A stretch of DNA of 64,000 bases from a virus (IMGVR_UViG_3300010334_000034:1-64000), one strand, 5' to 3'. Numbered from the stretch's first letter, positions 21,261 through 28,275 are shown. The notes: generated by a model from the sequence alone, not told the origin. Program-made: numbers and translations.

Positions 21261-21928
21261 GCGGCTTTCGTTACTGCCCTCTTGAATTTCCTTGGGCGAT
21301 TGTCTGGAATACGATTGATATCCTTAATTGGACAAGCACAATTCTTCTGTAGAACACACTCGGCGCATCCGAGATTGAGGAAGATGTCTGGGCGCCAGCA
21401 TGCCATGGCTGTTACCTGGGAACACGTCTCCTTGTCCTTAACCAAATCGATTTCCTGGGTTTGGTAGTTAGGATCCATCTTAGGAAGGGTCTTACGAACC
21501 TCCTCCTTACGAGCTTCCCACTCTTCCGGGGAAAGGAATACCTTTTCCTTTTCTACCTTTACCTTAGGCTCTTTAGGCTCCTTCAACTTGATAGCCTCTT
21601 TGTCCAGGGAACGACATACGCGACACTTGAACTCGGTAAGGAGTTTCCGGGTATCCCCGTTATACTTTGCCAGGTAATTCGCTAGCTGGTTACCAAACAT
21701 GGAAACCGTATTATGCCGGCATTCAGAACAGGTAATCTTATTATGTGGGAACTTCTTAGTTCCCTGGAAAGTCTTTACCCAGGTATCAATTCCTAGGTAT
21801 TCAAACTGGTCTGCCTTGTTGATACGCTCGTTCTTGGGAATACGTTTCCGGGAAACCTTTACTGGTACCCGGGAATCAGCGATGGCTTGTTTCCTGGAAA
21901 TCTTCTTTTGCTTGTTCTTATTTTTCAT
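21257..21928 (-). CDS. zinc-ribbon-like early protein
   Basis: 223 aa, the largest gene of the array. The basic N-terminus (MKNKNKQKKISRKQA) is followed by CSEC at about residue 67 and CRVC about 35 residues later, a four-Cys zinc ribbon. A Lys/Glu helix and a second Cys group (CAECVLQKNCAC) follow. Probably a nucleic-acid or protein-binding factor. Strong leaderless promoter. Confidence 0.72.
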   Translation of the reverse strand: MKNKNKQKKISRKQAIADSRVPVKVSRKRIPKNERINKADQFEYLGIDTWVKTFQGTKKFPHNKITCSECRHNTVSMFGNQLANYLAKYNGDTRKLLTEFKCRVCRSLDKEAIKLKEPKEPKVKVEKEKVFLSPEEWEARKEEVRKTLPKMDPNYQTQEIDLVKDKETCSQVTAMACWRPDIFLNLGCAECVLQKNCACPIKDINRIPDNRPRKFKRAVTKAA

Positions 21929-21934
21929 ACTATT

Positions 21935-21963
21935 AGTATAACGGATTACCGGGGAAAAGTCAA
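21935..21963 (-). promoter_or_regulatory. leaderless early promoter
   Basis: TTGACT, TTTCCCC-type 17-bp spacer, TATACT, AATAGT, ATG at 21928. Confidence 0.87.
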
Positions 21964-21970
21964 CCCCCAA

Positions 21971-22162
21971 TTAGTGTGGATATTCGATTAGTAGAATGAG
22001 ATCATCCTCTTTGATGTCGTCATAAGGCACATCTTTATGCGCTGTACGCGCGCTAAACACGTGATAAATCGCGTTATCGTGCATAGACTCGAGCTTTACA
22101 GGATCATCCAGATGCTCTGCGTATTTCTCTTGGAGATGGGCGATTAGTTTCCTATAGGTCAT
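21971..22162 (-). CDS. array operon gene: hypothetical
   Basis: 63 aa (MTYRKLIAHLQEKYAEHLDD...), acidic C-terminus. It starts at a TAATATG junction with the gene upstream. Unknown function. Confidence 0.63.
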   Translation of the reverse strand: MTYRKLIAHLQEKYAEHLDDPVKLESMHDNAIYHVFSARTAHKDVPYDDIKEDDLILLIEYPH

Positions 22163-22163
22163 A

Positions 22164-22403
22164 TTAGATGGCTTCCTTGGTTTTGTTTGCGTGGTAGTCT
22201 TTGTGAACTCTCAAGAAGAGTAATTCGATCTCTTCGTTAATATCTGCAAGCTTAGCGAGGCGAGAGGCTCCATTAAGAGCTTCTGTATCAAGCTGCTTAC
22301 CAATCAGCTCTAAGGTCTCTACCATACCTTCAATGGTATAAAAGAGATGTATAGAGCGTTCTTCTTCCGACATGATGGAGAACTGATATGCTTTATTTTT
22401 CAT
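22164..22403 (-). CDS. array gene: helical protein
   Basis: 79 aa (MKNKAYQFSIMSEEERSIHL...), all-helical. First gene of a two-gene operon with the best-matching promoter of the array. Not recognised. Confidence 0.68.
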   Translation of the reverse strand: MKNKAYQFSIMSEEERSIHLFYTIEGMVETLELIGKQLDTEALNGASRLAKLADINEEIELLFLRVHKDYHANKTKEAI

Positions 22404-22409
22404 ACTCTT

Positions 22410-22438
22410 AGTATAAAGGATTTAGGGGGAAAGGTCAA
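22410..22438 (-). promoter_or_regulatory. leaderless early promoter
   Basis: TTGACC, TTTCCCCC-type 17-bp spacer, TATACT, AAGAGT, ATG at 22403. Confidence 0.9.
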
Positions 22439-22441
22439 CCT

Positions 22442-22885
22442 CTAAGAACCCCAATCGATCTCGAAGACTCGGACTCCGTCTTTAGGTTCCATCTCGGTAA
22501 AGCCCTCGAGGAAGAGGCAAGCGGTGCTACCATCCTCTTGATCAATCAACTGGCGATTACATTCGCTAATGATCTCCCTCCAGCTTGGGTGTTCCATTAC
22601 TTCGCTGTAGACCTCTTTATCAGAGATCCTCCAGTAATCGCTATAGAAGACGCACTTACCTTCGAATACGGCGCCCTCATCAAAGATATCTGGGTGATTG
22701 ACAATCCAGTCTCCACTATCCAGACCCTTATCCAAGGTCTTATTTGTCTCAAAGATAGAGAAGGTAAGACCTACATTGCCTTCGCGACTACGGTCTTTAC
22801 AACGGCCTTCTACGGCCTTCTGGAGGCTATTATAGGAGGAGGTGGCGGTGAGCTCTAGGAGCGGTGAGGTGGCTTTCTTATTCAT
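22442..22885 (-). CDS. array gene: hypothetical protein
   Basis: 147 aa (MNKKATSPLLELTATSSYNS...), acidic, mixed alpha/beta, with several Trp and Cys. GATAAT lies 7 nt before the ATG but no clear -35 is seen. Function unknown. Confidence 0.68.
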   Translation of the reverse strand: MNKKATSPLLELTATSSYNSLQKAVEGRCKDRSREGNVGLTFSIFETNKTLDKGLDSGDWIVNHPDIFDEGAVFEGKCVFYSDYWRISDKEVYSEVMEHPSWREIISECNRQLIDQEDGSTACLFLEGFTEMEPKDGVRVFEIDWGS

Positions 22886-22904
22886 ATATATTATTATCTA
22901 GGGT

Positions 22905-23105
22905 TTAGGTGGTAACGGCACTCTCTTCTTCTCTGTTAATGTAATACTGCCGGCTCCTCCAGGTCTCGTCCCAGTCATCGCTGAGGGTAGTATATTGCAC
23001 CTGAAGGTCCTTAATCATCTGCTCGACGAACTTCTTCTGGGCGTCAAGGCGGATGAGGCGGTGGTTGTGGGTGGTGATGATCTCGTCGTGGTCTTTATTT
23101 TTCAT
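22905..23105 (-). CDS. array gene: helical protein
   Basis: 66 aa (MKNKDHDEIITTHNHRLIRL...), long helix with a charged C-terminus. The start MKNKDHDEI is close to the tag start MKNKDQI but lacks the L-x-E-A-Y part. Own promoter. Confidence 0.66.
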   Translation of the reverse strand: MKNKDHDEIITTHNHRLIRLDAQKKFVEQMIKDLQVQYTTLSDDWDETWRSRQYYINREEESAVTT

Positions 23106-23111
23106 ACTATT

Positions 23112-23140
23112 AGTATAATGGGTTTAGGGGGAAATCTCAA
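23112..23140 (-). promoter_or_regulatory. leaderless early promoter
   Basis: TTGAGA, TTTCCCCC-type 17-bp spacer, TATACT, AATAGT, ATG at 23105. Confidence 0.87.
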
Positions 23141-23475
23141 GCCAAATCGCTTACTGGGATCCTACGAGCATTCTGATAGCGCTCGTTGTAATCGCTAATG
23201 CTAATACCGCCAGGCCACTCCATAATGTAGTCATCTTTCTCTCCCATATCATTGACGTGGCGAACCCACTTAACAGGCTCAACCTTTGCAAACGCGTTAC
23301 GGAGGCGAGTATCAAGCATTCGAACAGGCTTCATCCACTTAGGCTCACTCTCGAACATGCCGGTATAGTAAGGCTTGTACCAATAGACGTAGTCATAGAC
23401 TCGCTGGATCTGGCCATCAATCTTCATCAGAGTGAAGGCCTTGCTGCCCTTGAGGCGGTAGATGTAGGCTCCCAT
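23137..23475 (-). CDS. array operon gene: Tyr/Trp-rich protein
   Basis: 112 aa from MGAYIYRLKGSKAFTLMKID. A very aromatic central part (YVYWYKPYYTGMF) suggests a compact beta fold. It starts at a TAATATG junction after the 61-aa gene. Not recognised. Confidence 0.66.
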   Translation of the reverse strand: MGAYIYRLKGSKAFTLMKIDGQIQRVYDYVYWYKPYYTGMFESEPKWMKPVRMLDTRLRNAFAKVEPVKWVRHVNDMGEKDDYIMEWPGGISISDYNERYQNARRIPVSDLA

Positions 23476-23476
23476 A

Positions 23477-23662
23477 TTAGGCGTTGGTATTGGGGTTGAG
23501 GTGGTGGTTGATGTAACTATCGATGGTCTGCTGCGCGGTCCCACTATACTCATAGGTGAGACCATCGAGCATGGCCATCAGGGTTCCGATGATGTAGTCC
23601 GGGGACTTGCCCGTGGACTCCAGGTGGGTGACGATATCCTTTACGGTGTTCTTATTTTTCAT
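23477..23662 (-). CDS. array gene with a recurring small helical domain
   Basis: 61 aa. GKSPDYIIGTLMAML...TIDSYINHH matches segments in 27202-27384 (KKSPEYIIEILVNIL) and in the acidic late protein 9392-10219 (ESSDYVTGYLMSMI). This defines a small domain of about 45 residues used alone and as part of a larger protein. Role unknown. Confidence 0.68.
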   Translation of the reverse strand: MKNKNTVKDIVTHLESTGKSPDYIIGTLMAMLDGLTYEYSGTAQQTIDSYINHHLNPNTNA

Positions 23663-23668
23663 ACTTTA

Positions 23669-23697
23669 AGTATAAAGGGTTTAGTGGGAAAACTCAA
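23669..23697 (-). promoter_or_regulatory. leaderless early promoter
   Basis: TTGAGT, TTTCCCAC-type 17-bp spacer, TATACT, TAAAGT, ATG at 23662. Confidence 0.85.
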
Positions 23698-23715
23698 GAA
23701 CCAAATGTGATAGGG

Positions 23716-23829
23716 TTATTCGTTTGTAGGTGCAGGTACTGGGGGAGCTATCACAGGCTCTGGGAACTTAGGAGGCTCCGGAGTAGGGGGTAACTCACCA
23801 GTCGGATGCTTGGTAGTATCTTCGATCAT
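23716..23829 (-). CDS. proline-rich micro-protein
   Basis: 37 aa; the second half is almost half proline (LPPTPEPPKFPEPVIAPPVP). It starts 8 nt after the upstream stop. Small and low-complexity, so only moderately supported. Confidence 0.5.
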   Translation of the reverse strand: MIEDTTKHPTGELPPTPEPPKFPEPVIAPPVPAPTNE

Positions 23830-23837
23830 ATATCTAT

Positions 23838-24086
23838 TTAGTATCCCATGGCTCCTTTGAGATCCTCTAGAAAGGTAGTGAAGTCAAGATGGAGGCACTC
23901 CTCACTCAAACGCTCTTGAATCTCAGGATCCTCGCTCTCTAGAACGGCTTTAACGTGAGAATCATCTAGGTATTGCTGAAGCTTCTCCAAGGCATCGTAG
24001 ACATCGCTTCGATACATATGGTAGTTACCAATGATGTAGTCGAGGCCCTTGGGATCTGTATTGATGGTGTATTCTTTATTTTTCAT
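23838..24086 (-). CDS. array gene: acidic helical protein
   Basis: 82 aa (MKNKEYTINTDPKGLDYIIG...), acidic and helical. LDYIIGNYHMYR echoes the s-x-DYI-x-G segment of the recurring small domain, weakly. Own promoter. Confidence 0.67.
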   Translation of the reverse strand: MKNKEYTINTDPKGLDYIIGNYHMYRSDVYDALEKLQQYLDDSHVKAVLESEDPEIQERLSEECLHLDFTTFLEDLKGAMGY

Positions 24087-24092
24087 ACTATT

Positions 24093-24121
24093 AGTATATA
24101 GGTTTTAGGGGGAAAGATCAA
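24093..24121 (-). promoter_or_regulatory. leaderless early promoter
   Basis: TTGATC, TTTCCCCC-type 17-bp spacer, TATACT, AATAGT, ATG at 24086. Confidence 0.87.
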
Positions 24122-24357
24122 GCGAATACCTCGGCGGCTGTAATATACTCAGCCTGGGCAATACCTTGCTCCCTAAGCTGTTTAATAAGGCTCGCCGCGG
24201 TGTTAATATCTATGACCTGGACATAGGAGCTATTATAGCCCTGGAAGGTCAATTCTACTACCGTTCTATTCTTATCATCATATTGATGGACGCCTGTGCG
24301 AACACTAACGCCTTCCATGATCGATCCGTTGATGGGGTACTTGTTTTTATTTTTCAT
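24118..24357 (-). CDS. array gene: hypothetical protein
   Basis: 79 aa (MKNKNKYPINGSIMEGVSVR...), beta-rich first half and helical end. Not recognised. Own promoter. Confidence 0.67.
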   Translation of the reverse strand: MKNKNKYPINGSIMEGVSVRTGVHQYDDKNRTVVELTFQGYNSSYVQVIDINTAASLIKQLREQGIAQAEYITAAEVFA

Positions 24358-24363
24358 ACTCTT

Positions 24364-24392
24364 AGTATATAGGTTATTGTGGGAAAACTCAA
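24364..24392 (-). promoter_or_regulatory. leaderless early promoter
   Basis: TTGAGT, TTTCCCAC-type 17-bp spacer, TATACT, AAGAGT, ATG at 24357. Confidence 0.85.
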
Positions 24393-24396
24393 GATC

Positions 24397-24576
24397 TTAA
24401 TAGGCAGCGTGGGTCTTCCAAAGATCCCTCATCTCCCTCCTAAACATCTGATAGGTCTTCTTGTTCTCGGGAACTGGAGTGAAGTTAGCCATCTTCTCAT
24501 AGTACTCCTCCAGGGTCTTAGCGGCCTTCATCACGTTCTCGTAATACTCGTCTACTGTGGTGTTGTTATTTTTCAT
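24397..24576 (-). CDS. array gene: small helical protein (first of the array)
   Basis: 59 aa (MKNNNTTVDEYYENVMKAAK...), all-helical. TATAAT ends 6 nt before the ATG; the -35 is weak (TTTTCT). Function unknown. The array starts here; about 1.08 kb without genes lies upstream. Confidence 0.65.
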   Translation of the reverse strand: MKNNNTTVDEYYENVMKAAKTLEEYYEKMANFTPVPENKKTYQMFRREMRDLWKTHAAY

Positions 24577-24582
24577 GCCCTT

Positions 24583-24611
24583 ATTATAATAGGGATTGTA
24601 GGAAAAGAAAA
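24583..24611 (-). promoter_or_regulatory. leaderless early promoter, weak -35
   Basis: TTTTCT, TTTCCTAC-type 17-bp spacer, TATAAT, AAGGGC, ATG at 24576. Confidence 0.65.
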
Positions 24612-24634
24612 GAAGATTCTGAGAAATTATAGGC

Positions 24635-24663
24635 TTGAGGTTTCCCCCATATTGCTATAGAAT
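24635..24663 (+). promoter_or_regulatory. orphan promoter, decayed leaderless cassette
   Basis: TTGAGG, TTTCCCCC-type 17-bp spacer, TAGAAT, ATATAC, then ATA where other cassettes have ATG. Probably a remnant or a promoter for a short RNA. Confidence 0.5.
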
Positions 24664-24777
24664 ATATACATAATCAGAACACGGAAGAGCCTCGATCCGA
24701 AATAACAGGGCGAACAGGGTGTGACAATCCGAGGGTAGGGTACTGGAGGCTGCTCAAATTCCTAGCGCATTCGAAGC

Positions 24778-24806
24778 TTGACCTTTCCCCTATTATCCTA
24801 TATAAT
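24778..24806 (+). promoter_or_regulatory. orphan promoter facing right
   Basis: TTGACC, TTTCCCC-type 17-bp spacer, TATAAT. No start codon follows within the usual 6 nt. Confidence 0.75.
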
Positions 24807-24841
24807 TGAACTGGACCCCAAATGCCGGCTGCACCTAGGGT

Positions 24842-24870
24842 ATTATATAGGAATTCTCTGGAAAGGTCAA
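24842..24870 (-). promoter_or_regulatory. orphan promoter facing left
   Basis: TTGACC, TTTCC-type 17-bp spacer, TATAAT on the minus strand. It points at the rightward promoter 24778-24806; only about 35 bp separate the two -10 boxes. Confidence 0.75.
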
Positions 24871-24934
24871 GCCTAGAATTTTTGACGTGAGTTTCCCTTT
24901 CCCCCACTTTAGAATACCTAAATCCAAAATCTCT

Positions 24935-25016
24935 AGCGACCGGTCATTAAGAAATTAACGACCGGACGTTATAAATCTCAACGACCGGTCGTTAAAAAAG
25001 TTAACAACCGGTCGTT
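24935..25016. repeat. four palindromic iteron-like repeats
   Basis: Copies of the perfect palindrome AACGACCGGTCGTT, with one or two changes in some copies, are centred near 24941, 24963, 24986 and 25009. Their spacing of 22-23 bp, about two helical turns, suggests cooperative binding of a dimeric protein such as a replication initiator or repressor. Confidence 0.8.
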
Positions 25017-25066
25017 ATCAAATACCCCTCTATCTGGGTGGGGTTTCCTAATATCCTCCTTTTTCC

Positions 25067-25095
25067 TTGACTTTTCCCTAAAATTCCTATAAAAT
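25067..25095 (+). promoter_or_regulatory. orphan promoter facing right
   Basis: TTGACT, TTTCCCTA-type 17-bp spacer, TAAAAT. The downstream TAAATTGGTCTGG resembles TGAACTGGACC after the 24778 promoter. No gene follows. Confidence 0.65.
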
Positions 25096-25654
25096 TAAAT
25101 TGGTCTGGGGAAAAATTTGGGGGGCGGAAGGTTTATACACTTTTTCTCTTTATGTTTTCCCGGGAAAGAACCGAGGAAATATTTTGGGGGTTTAAAGTCT
25201 TTATATAGATTCTTATGTAACTTAATAGTCTTTATATGAGCTATAAGGGATTTTGTGGAACGTATACTTGATTTGACTTGCTTAAAGTGCTATTAATAGC
25301 TAATTGAGAAAGTATATAGAGTTGTTTATATAGGAGGAAAAGGTGTTATTAGCTTTATTTTATACTATAACATAATAGGTTTCTTCTTATAAGGGGTATT
25401 ATTACTAGAATATAATTCCCGGGAAAAGAATACTTTTTCTTTATTTTTAACAACTTTTCCCTTATTTTTAACAACTTTTCTTTATTGAAAGGGGGTATTT
25501 TTTCTTGGTTATGATAGTAAAAATGCGTTAATAGAACATCATGTTGTATTAAATCATAGAGTGCTATTAAATCGGTTATATCAATTCTATACTATATACT
25601 ATTCTATATAATACTTTAATAGAATCTAATGTTCTATTATTTTATAGGGTTGTA

Positions 25655-26104
25655 TTAATCTATATCTCCGCCTGGGACATTAGGTACTCCCCAGATAGTT
25701 TTAAATTTATCTGGTTGTCTTGGTGCTTGATATATTTTTTCCTTGTCGGGTTCTGATAAACTATCCGCGGCGACTATCTCCATATCATTGGCACCGAATT
25801 TAAATTTACTCAAGACATTCTTTGCGTGACTAATAGACTTAAAGGTAGCAATTTTGGTTTTATCTTCTCTGGCCATCATATATTTTCCGGTACGTTTGTT
25901 TCTTAATACTTGGGTTTTAAGATCGGTTTCCGGGTTACTTTTATAATACCCAGCAGGTATTAATGGTTCTTCTTCTCTTTCGAGTCCATGATTGCGATCG
26001 TTTTGTTGATCTCTATAATCATGCCAGGTCTTAGTATAATGAGGAAGATATGAGGGTCTTCTATAACCTTCACTATATTGTTTAAATAGTCTATCGAATT
26101 TCAT
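25655..26104 (-). CDS. late protein with MKFD-type N-terminus
   Basis: 149 aa. MKFDRLFKQYSEGYRRP is followed by a basic, polar body. The late-type sequence AATAAATAATAATA precedes the ATG. The start resembles the three plus-strand genes that follow (MKFD/MRFD). Function unknown; possible packaged protein. Confidence 0.65.
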   Translation of the reverse strand: MKFDRLFKQYSEGYRRPSYLPHYTKTWHDYRDQQNDRNHGLEREEEPLIPAGYYKSNPETDLKTQVLRNKRTGKYMMAREDKTKIATFKSISHAKNVLSKFKFGANDMEIVAADSLSEPDKEKIYQAPRQPDKFKTIWGVPNVPGGDID

Positions 26105-26157
26105 TATTATTATTTATTCTACTATATTATATTATTGGAGAAAACTCCCGACAATAC

Positions 26158-26165
26158 TATAAATA
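26158..26165 (+). promoter_or_regulatory. T4 late promoter, exact consensus
   Basis: TATAAATA, the exact T4 late box, 7 nt before the ATG at 26173. Confidence 0.8.
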
Positions 26166-26172
26166 ATACTAT

Positions 26173-26334
26173 ATGAAGTTTGATACCTTAGTAGCTAATA
26201 TCCTAGAAGAAAAGAAGGTCAAACGAGATCGTTGTCTTAGAAAAGCCGATGCAGTCTATGGAAAGAAGACCTCGGCCTATAAGTCGGGTGCCGTTGTAAG
26301 ATGTCGCCGAGGAGAGATCTGGAAAAAGAAATGA
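26173..26334 (+). CDS. small Arg/Lys-rich tagged protein
   Basis: 53 aa. N-terminus MKFDTLVANILEE with an ILE cleavage-like site, then CLRKADAVYGKKTSAYKSGAVVRCRRGEI. I recall this Cys...SAYxSG...CR pattern from small proteins of T4-like marine phages. It overlaps the next gene by ATGA. Probably packaged and DNA-associated; inference. Confidence 0.72.
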   Translation: MKFDTLVANILEEKKVKRDRCLRKADAVYGKKTSAYKSGAVVRCRRGEIWKKK

Positions 26335-26588
26335 GATTTGATTCTTTAGTTACTACTATCTTAGAAGGCTTTGAGAAAGAAAAAGAACAGGGTCTTCATG
26401 GCTGGTTCTCTCGCCGAGGAGCCGATGGTCACAAGGGCTGGGTGGATTGCAAGACTGGTAAGTCCTGTGGTCGTCAAGCAGGAGAGAAGCGTAAAGGTTA
26501 TCCAGCTTGTCGACCTACTATGGCCATGTGTAATAATAGAAAGAAGCTCAAGAAGGGATCTAAACGTATCTCCTGGAAAAAGAAATGA
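26331..26588 (+). CDS. DUF5872-like small basic tagged protein
   Basis: 85 aa from ATG 26331 (the overlap with the previous TGA decides against a start at 26301). N-terminus MRFDSLVTTILEG with cleavage-like ILE|G. The body GWVDCKTGKSCGRQAGEKRK...YPACRPT matches my memory of DUF5872 proteins common in phages. Four Cys may bind zinc. Overlaps the next gene by ATGA. Confidence 0.75.
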   Translation: MRFDSLVTTILEGFEKEKEQGLHGWFSRRGADGHKGWVDCKTGKSCGRQAGEKRKGYPACRPTMAMCNNRKKLKKGSKRISWKKK

Positions 26589-27217
26589 AATTTGATAAAC
26601 AAGTCCATTCTCTATTATTAGAGCTATTCGATAGTCCATCATCTTCTTGTTGGATAGAACTCTTAAGTGATGAGATGTACAGAAGCTCCTTTACTTCTCC
26701 ATCTAATGTTAACTATGCTATTAATCTATTGAGAACCTATATCTATGATACCTTTTCTACTACGGAAGTTGATACGCTATCTCCTAATATCAAGAAAGCC
26801 TTAGAGAATAATGCTCCCTATATACTATCCTTTAATGAAGAAGGTTATGAAGACGACGAAAAGGATCCTCATGCCTTAACGGGTTCCGGGTCATCTCCTC
26901 AAGTATTCGGCACGGTTATGTCTTCTCTCAAGGACTTTGTTTACAAAAAGGCTATCCTATTTAAGAGAACTAAGAAAGATGTTCTCTGGCCAAAGTCTCT
27001 AAGTCTTGATACTTTAAAGCCACTGGAAGACAAAGGGGATCTCAAACGTATAAACATTCCCGACATTAACGTAGTTGTACTCTCAGCTTCTAAGGCAGAA
27101 CCCTCAAGAGTCAGACTCTATGATCGTATGTCTCCTTATTTCTCTAAACAGCTCTCCTGGGACTTCGGTACTATAGATACAAACCAAGATCGTTACTATA
27201 TCTACGTTAGGAAATAA
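26585..27217 (+). CDS. tagged late protein, unknown function
   Basis: 210 aa. N-terminus MKFDKQVHSLLLELFD, with an LLLE site. The rest is mixed alpha/beta with no recognised motif. Third gene of a late operon with ATGA overlaps. It converges with the next gene (16-bp overlap). Confidence 0.7.
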   Translation: MKFDKQVHSLLLELFDSPSSSCWIELLSDEMYRSSFTSPSNVNYAINLLRTYIYDTFSTTEVDTLSPNIKKALENNAPYILSFNEEGYEDDEKDPHALTGSGSSPQVFGTVMSSLKDFVYKKAILFKRTKKDVLWPKSLSLDTLKPLEDKGDLKRINIPDINVVVLSASKAEPSRVRLYDRMSPYFSKQLSWDFGTIDTNQDRYYIYVRK

Positions 27218-27384
27218 GAGTCTTGCTTAGCTCTATGAATTTCATAGTCTAGCTTATCACTCACAGAACCTCCATACATCATCTGTTGCTTGAGTATATT
27301 AACTAATATCTCTATAATGTATTCTGGTGACTTCTTGTTCTTTAATAGAAGCTCAACAAGAACTTCTGGGCTTGGAGATTCCAT
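27202..27384 (-). CDS. stand-alone recurring small helical domain
   Basis: 60 aa. KKSPEYIIEILVNIL...KLDYEIHRA aligns with the 23477 gene and a segment of the 9392 gene. Late-type box ATAAGTAT 4 nt before ATG. Role unknown. Confidence 0.65.
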   Translation of the reverse strand: MESPSPEVLVELLLKNKKSPEYIIEILVNILKQQMMYGGSVSDKLDYEIHRAKQDSYFLT

Positions 27385-27388
27385 ATAG

Positions 27389-27396
27389 ATACTTAT
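27389..27396 (-). promoter_or_regulatory. T4-type late promoter box
   Basis: ATAAGTAT, minus strand, 4 nt before the ATG at 27384. Confidence 0.5.
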
Positions 27397-27413
27397 CCAT
27401 ATGGAATGGGGTA

Positions 27414-27545
27414 TTACTTCTTGATAAGATCAACGTGATACCTAAAATTAGGTAAGTCAATCGGTAGTTTAATCTTCTTAAAGTCTTCTGTCTTTATATA
27501 TAAACAAATAAGAAAACCAATAGCTATGAATATTGCACATTTCAT
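27414..27545 (-). CDS. small single-span membrane protein
   Basis: 43 aa (MKCAIFIAIGFLICLYIKTE...), N-terminal transmembrane helix and a basic tail. Leaderless-type promoter upstream. Function unknown. Confidence 0.62.
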   Translation of the reverse strand: MKCAIFIAIGFLICLYIKTEDFKKIKLPIDLPNFRYHVDLIKK

Positions 27546-27551
27546 AATACT

Positions 27552-27579
27552 ATTATAATAGGTTTTAAACCAATTACAA
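27552..27579 (-). promoter_or_regulatory. leaderless promoter
   Basis: TTGTAA, 16 bp, TATAAT, AGTATT, ATG at 27545. Confidence 0.6.
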
Positions 27580-28047
27580 CCCGTTACTCTGATTGAATAT
27601 TAAAGAAGACTGCTCAGGTATTACTTTGAAATTATCATCCAAATGAAGCTCTAAGGTCACCGGATAGAATGGTAATGTAATACTACGATCACTTCCGGTA
27701 TCTATCTTAATGCCACTAGCATCTTCTACATTGACCTCAATAGGAGCTGGCTTCTCACCTTCTTCTCCCTCATACCAATCTACTGTAAAAGGATCTATCT
27801 TTAAACCATATACAGAAACATCTTTGATACCATAGCTTCTTATATCAAGCTCTAAGGTATAACGAACTCTAACCTTAATGCCATAATCATCTAAAGAATA
27901 TCCATTAGGCTCTCTGGAATGGAATAAATCTAATTCTACTTCTGCTTCATACTCATTGTCAGCTAAGTCTTCTAAGAGAATCTTACGAGGCTTAACAATC
28001 TTATTAGTATAAGCTTGTTCTAATATAATTTGATCATGGTCTTTCAT
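27574..28047 (-). CDS. tagged beta-rich protein
   Basis: 157 aa. N-terminus MKDHDQIILEQAYTNKIVKP carries the L-x-E/Q-A-Y tag and then ILLED. The body is a beta-rich, acidic domain. The late-type ATAAGTAATAAAG precedes the ATG. Possibly packaged; function unknown. Confidence 0.68.
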   Translation of the reverse strand: MKDHDQIILEQAYTNKIVKPRKILLEDLADNEYEAEVELDLFHSREPNGYSLDDYGIKVRVRYTLELDIRSYGIKDVSVYGLKIDPFTVDWYEGEEGEKPAPIEVNVEDASGIKIDTGSDRSITLPFYPVTLELHLDDNFKVIPEQSSLIFNQSNGL

Positions 28048-28065
28048 CTTTATTACTTATAATAA

Positions 28066-28275
28066 TTAGTCCAACATTTCAAAATATTGTGGAAAGAATC
28101 CTTCTAGCCTTAGGTATTCATTCAAAGCAAATACCCTTTCCATATCTTCATCTACATTAATGTCCTGGCCTTGGAACTTCTTTATTCCAATAACCAATTG
28201 ATTATCTTCAGCATTATAGAAGACATTGTAATCTTGACCCTTAAACTTAATGTGTAGTTGTTCATCTGTTTTCAT
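28066..28275 (-). CDS. small hypothetical protein
   Basis: 69 aa (MKTDEQLHIKFKGQDYNVFY...), alpha/beta. Its ATG overlaps the TGA of the upstream gene. Not recognised. Confidence 0.65.
   Translation of the reverse strand: MKTDEQLHIKFKGQDYNVFYNAEDNQLVIGIKKFQGQDINVDEDMERVFALNEYLRLEGFFPQYFEMLD

Larger units (their letters stand above)
24577..25654. other. non-coding control region, candidate replication origin
   Basis: About 1.08 kb with no convincing gene. It contains orphan sigma-70 promoters on both strands, four palindromic iteron-like repeats, two TTCCCGGGAA palindromes (25156-25167 and 25416-25425), a tandem TTATTTTTAACAACTTTTC repeat near 25440-25485, and AT-rich sequence with recurring GT(N)CTATTAAT-like words. 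These are the usual parts of an origin or regulatory hub, but none proves it. Confidence 0.5.

Noticed and set aside
24674-24907. 77-codon minus-strand frame in the non-coding region
   Set aside because: It lacks a good ATG start, runs over convergent promoters, and its composition is not protein-like.
24935-25016. CRISPR array
   Set aside because: The repeats are short 14-bp palindromes with spacers of about 9 bp; no cas genes or 20-50 bp spacers.
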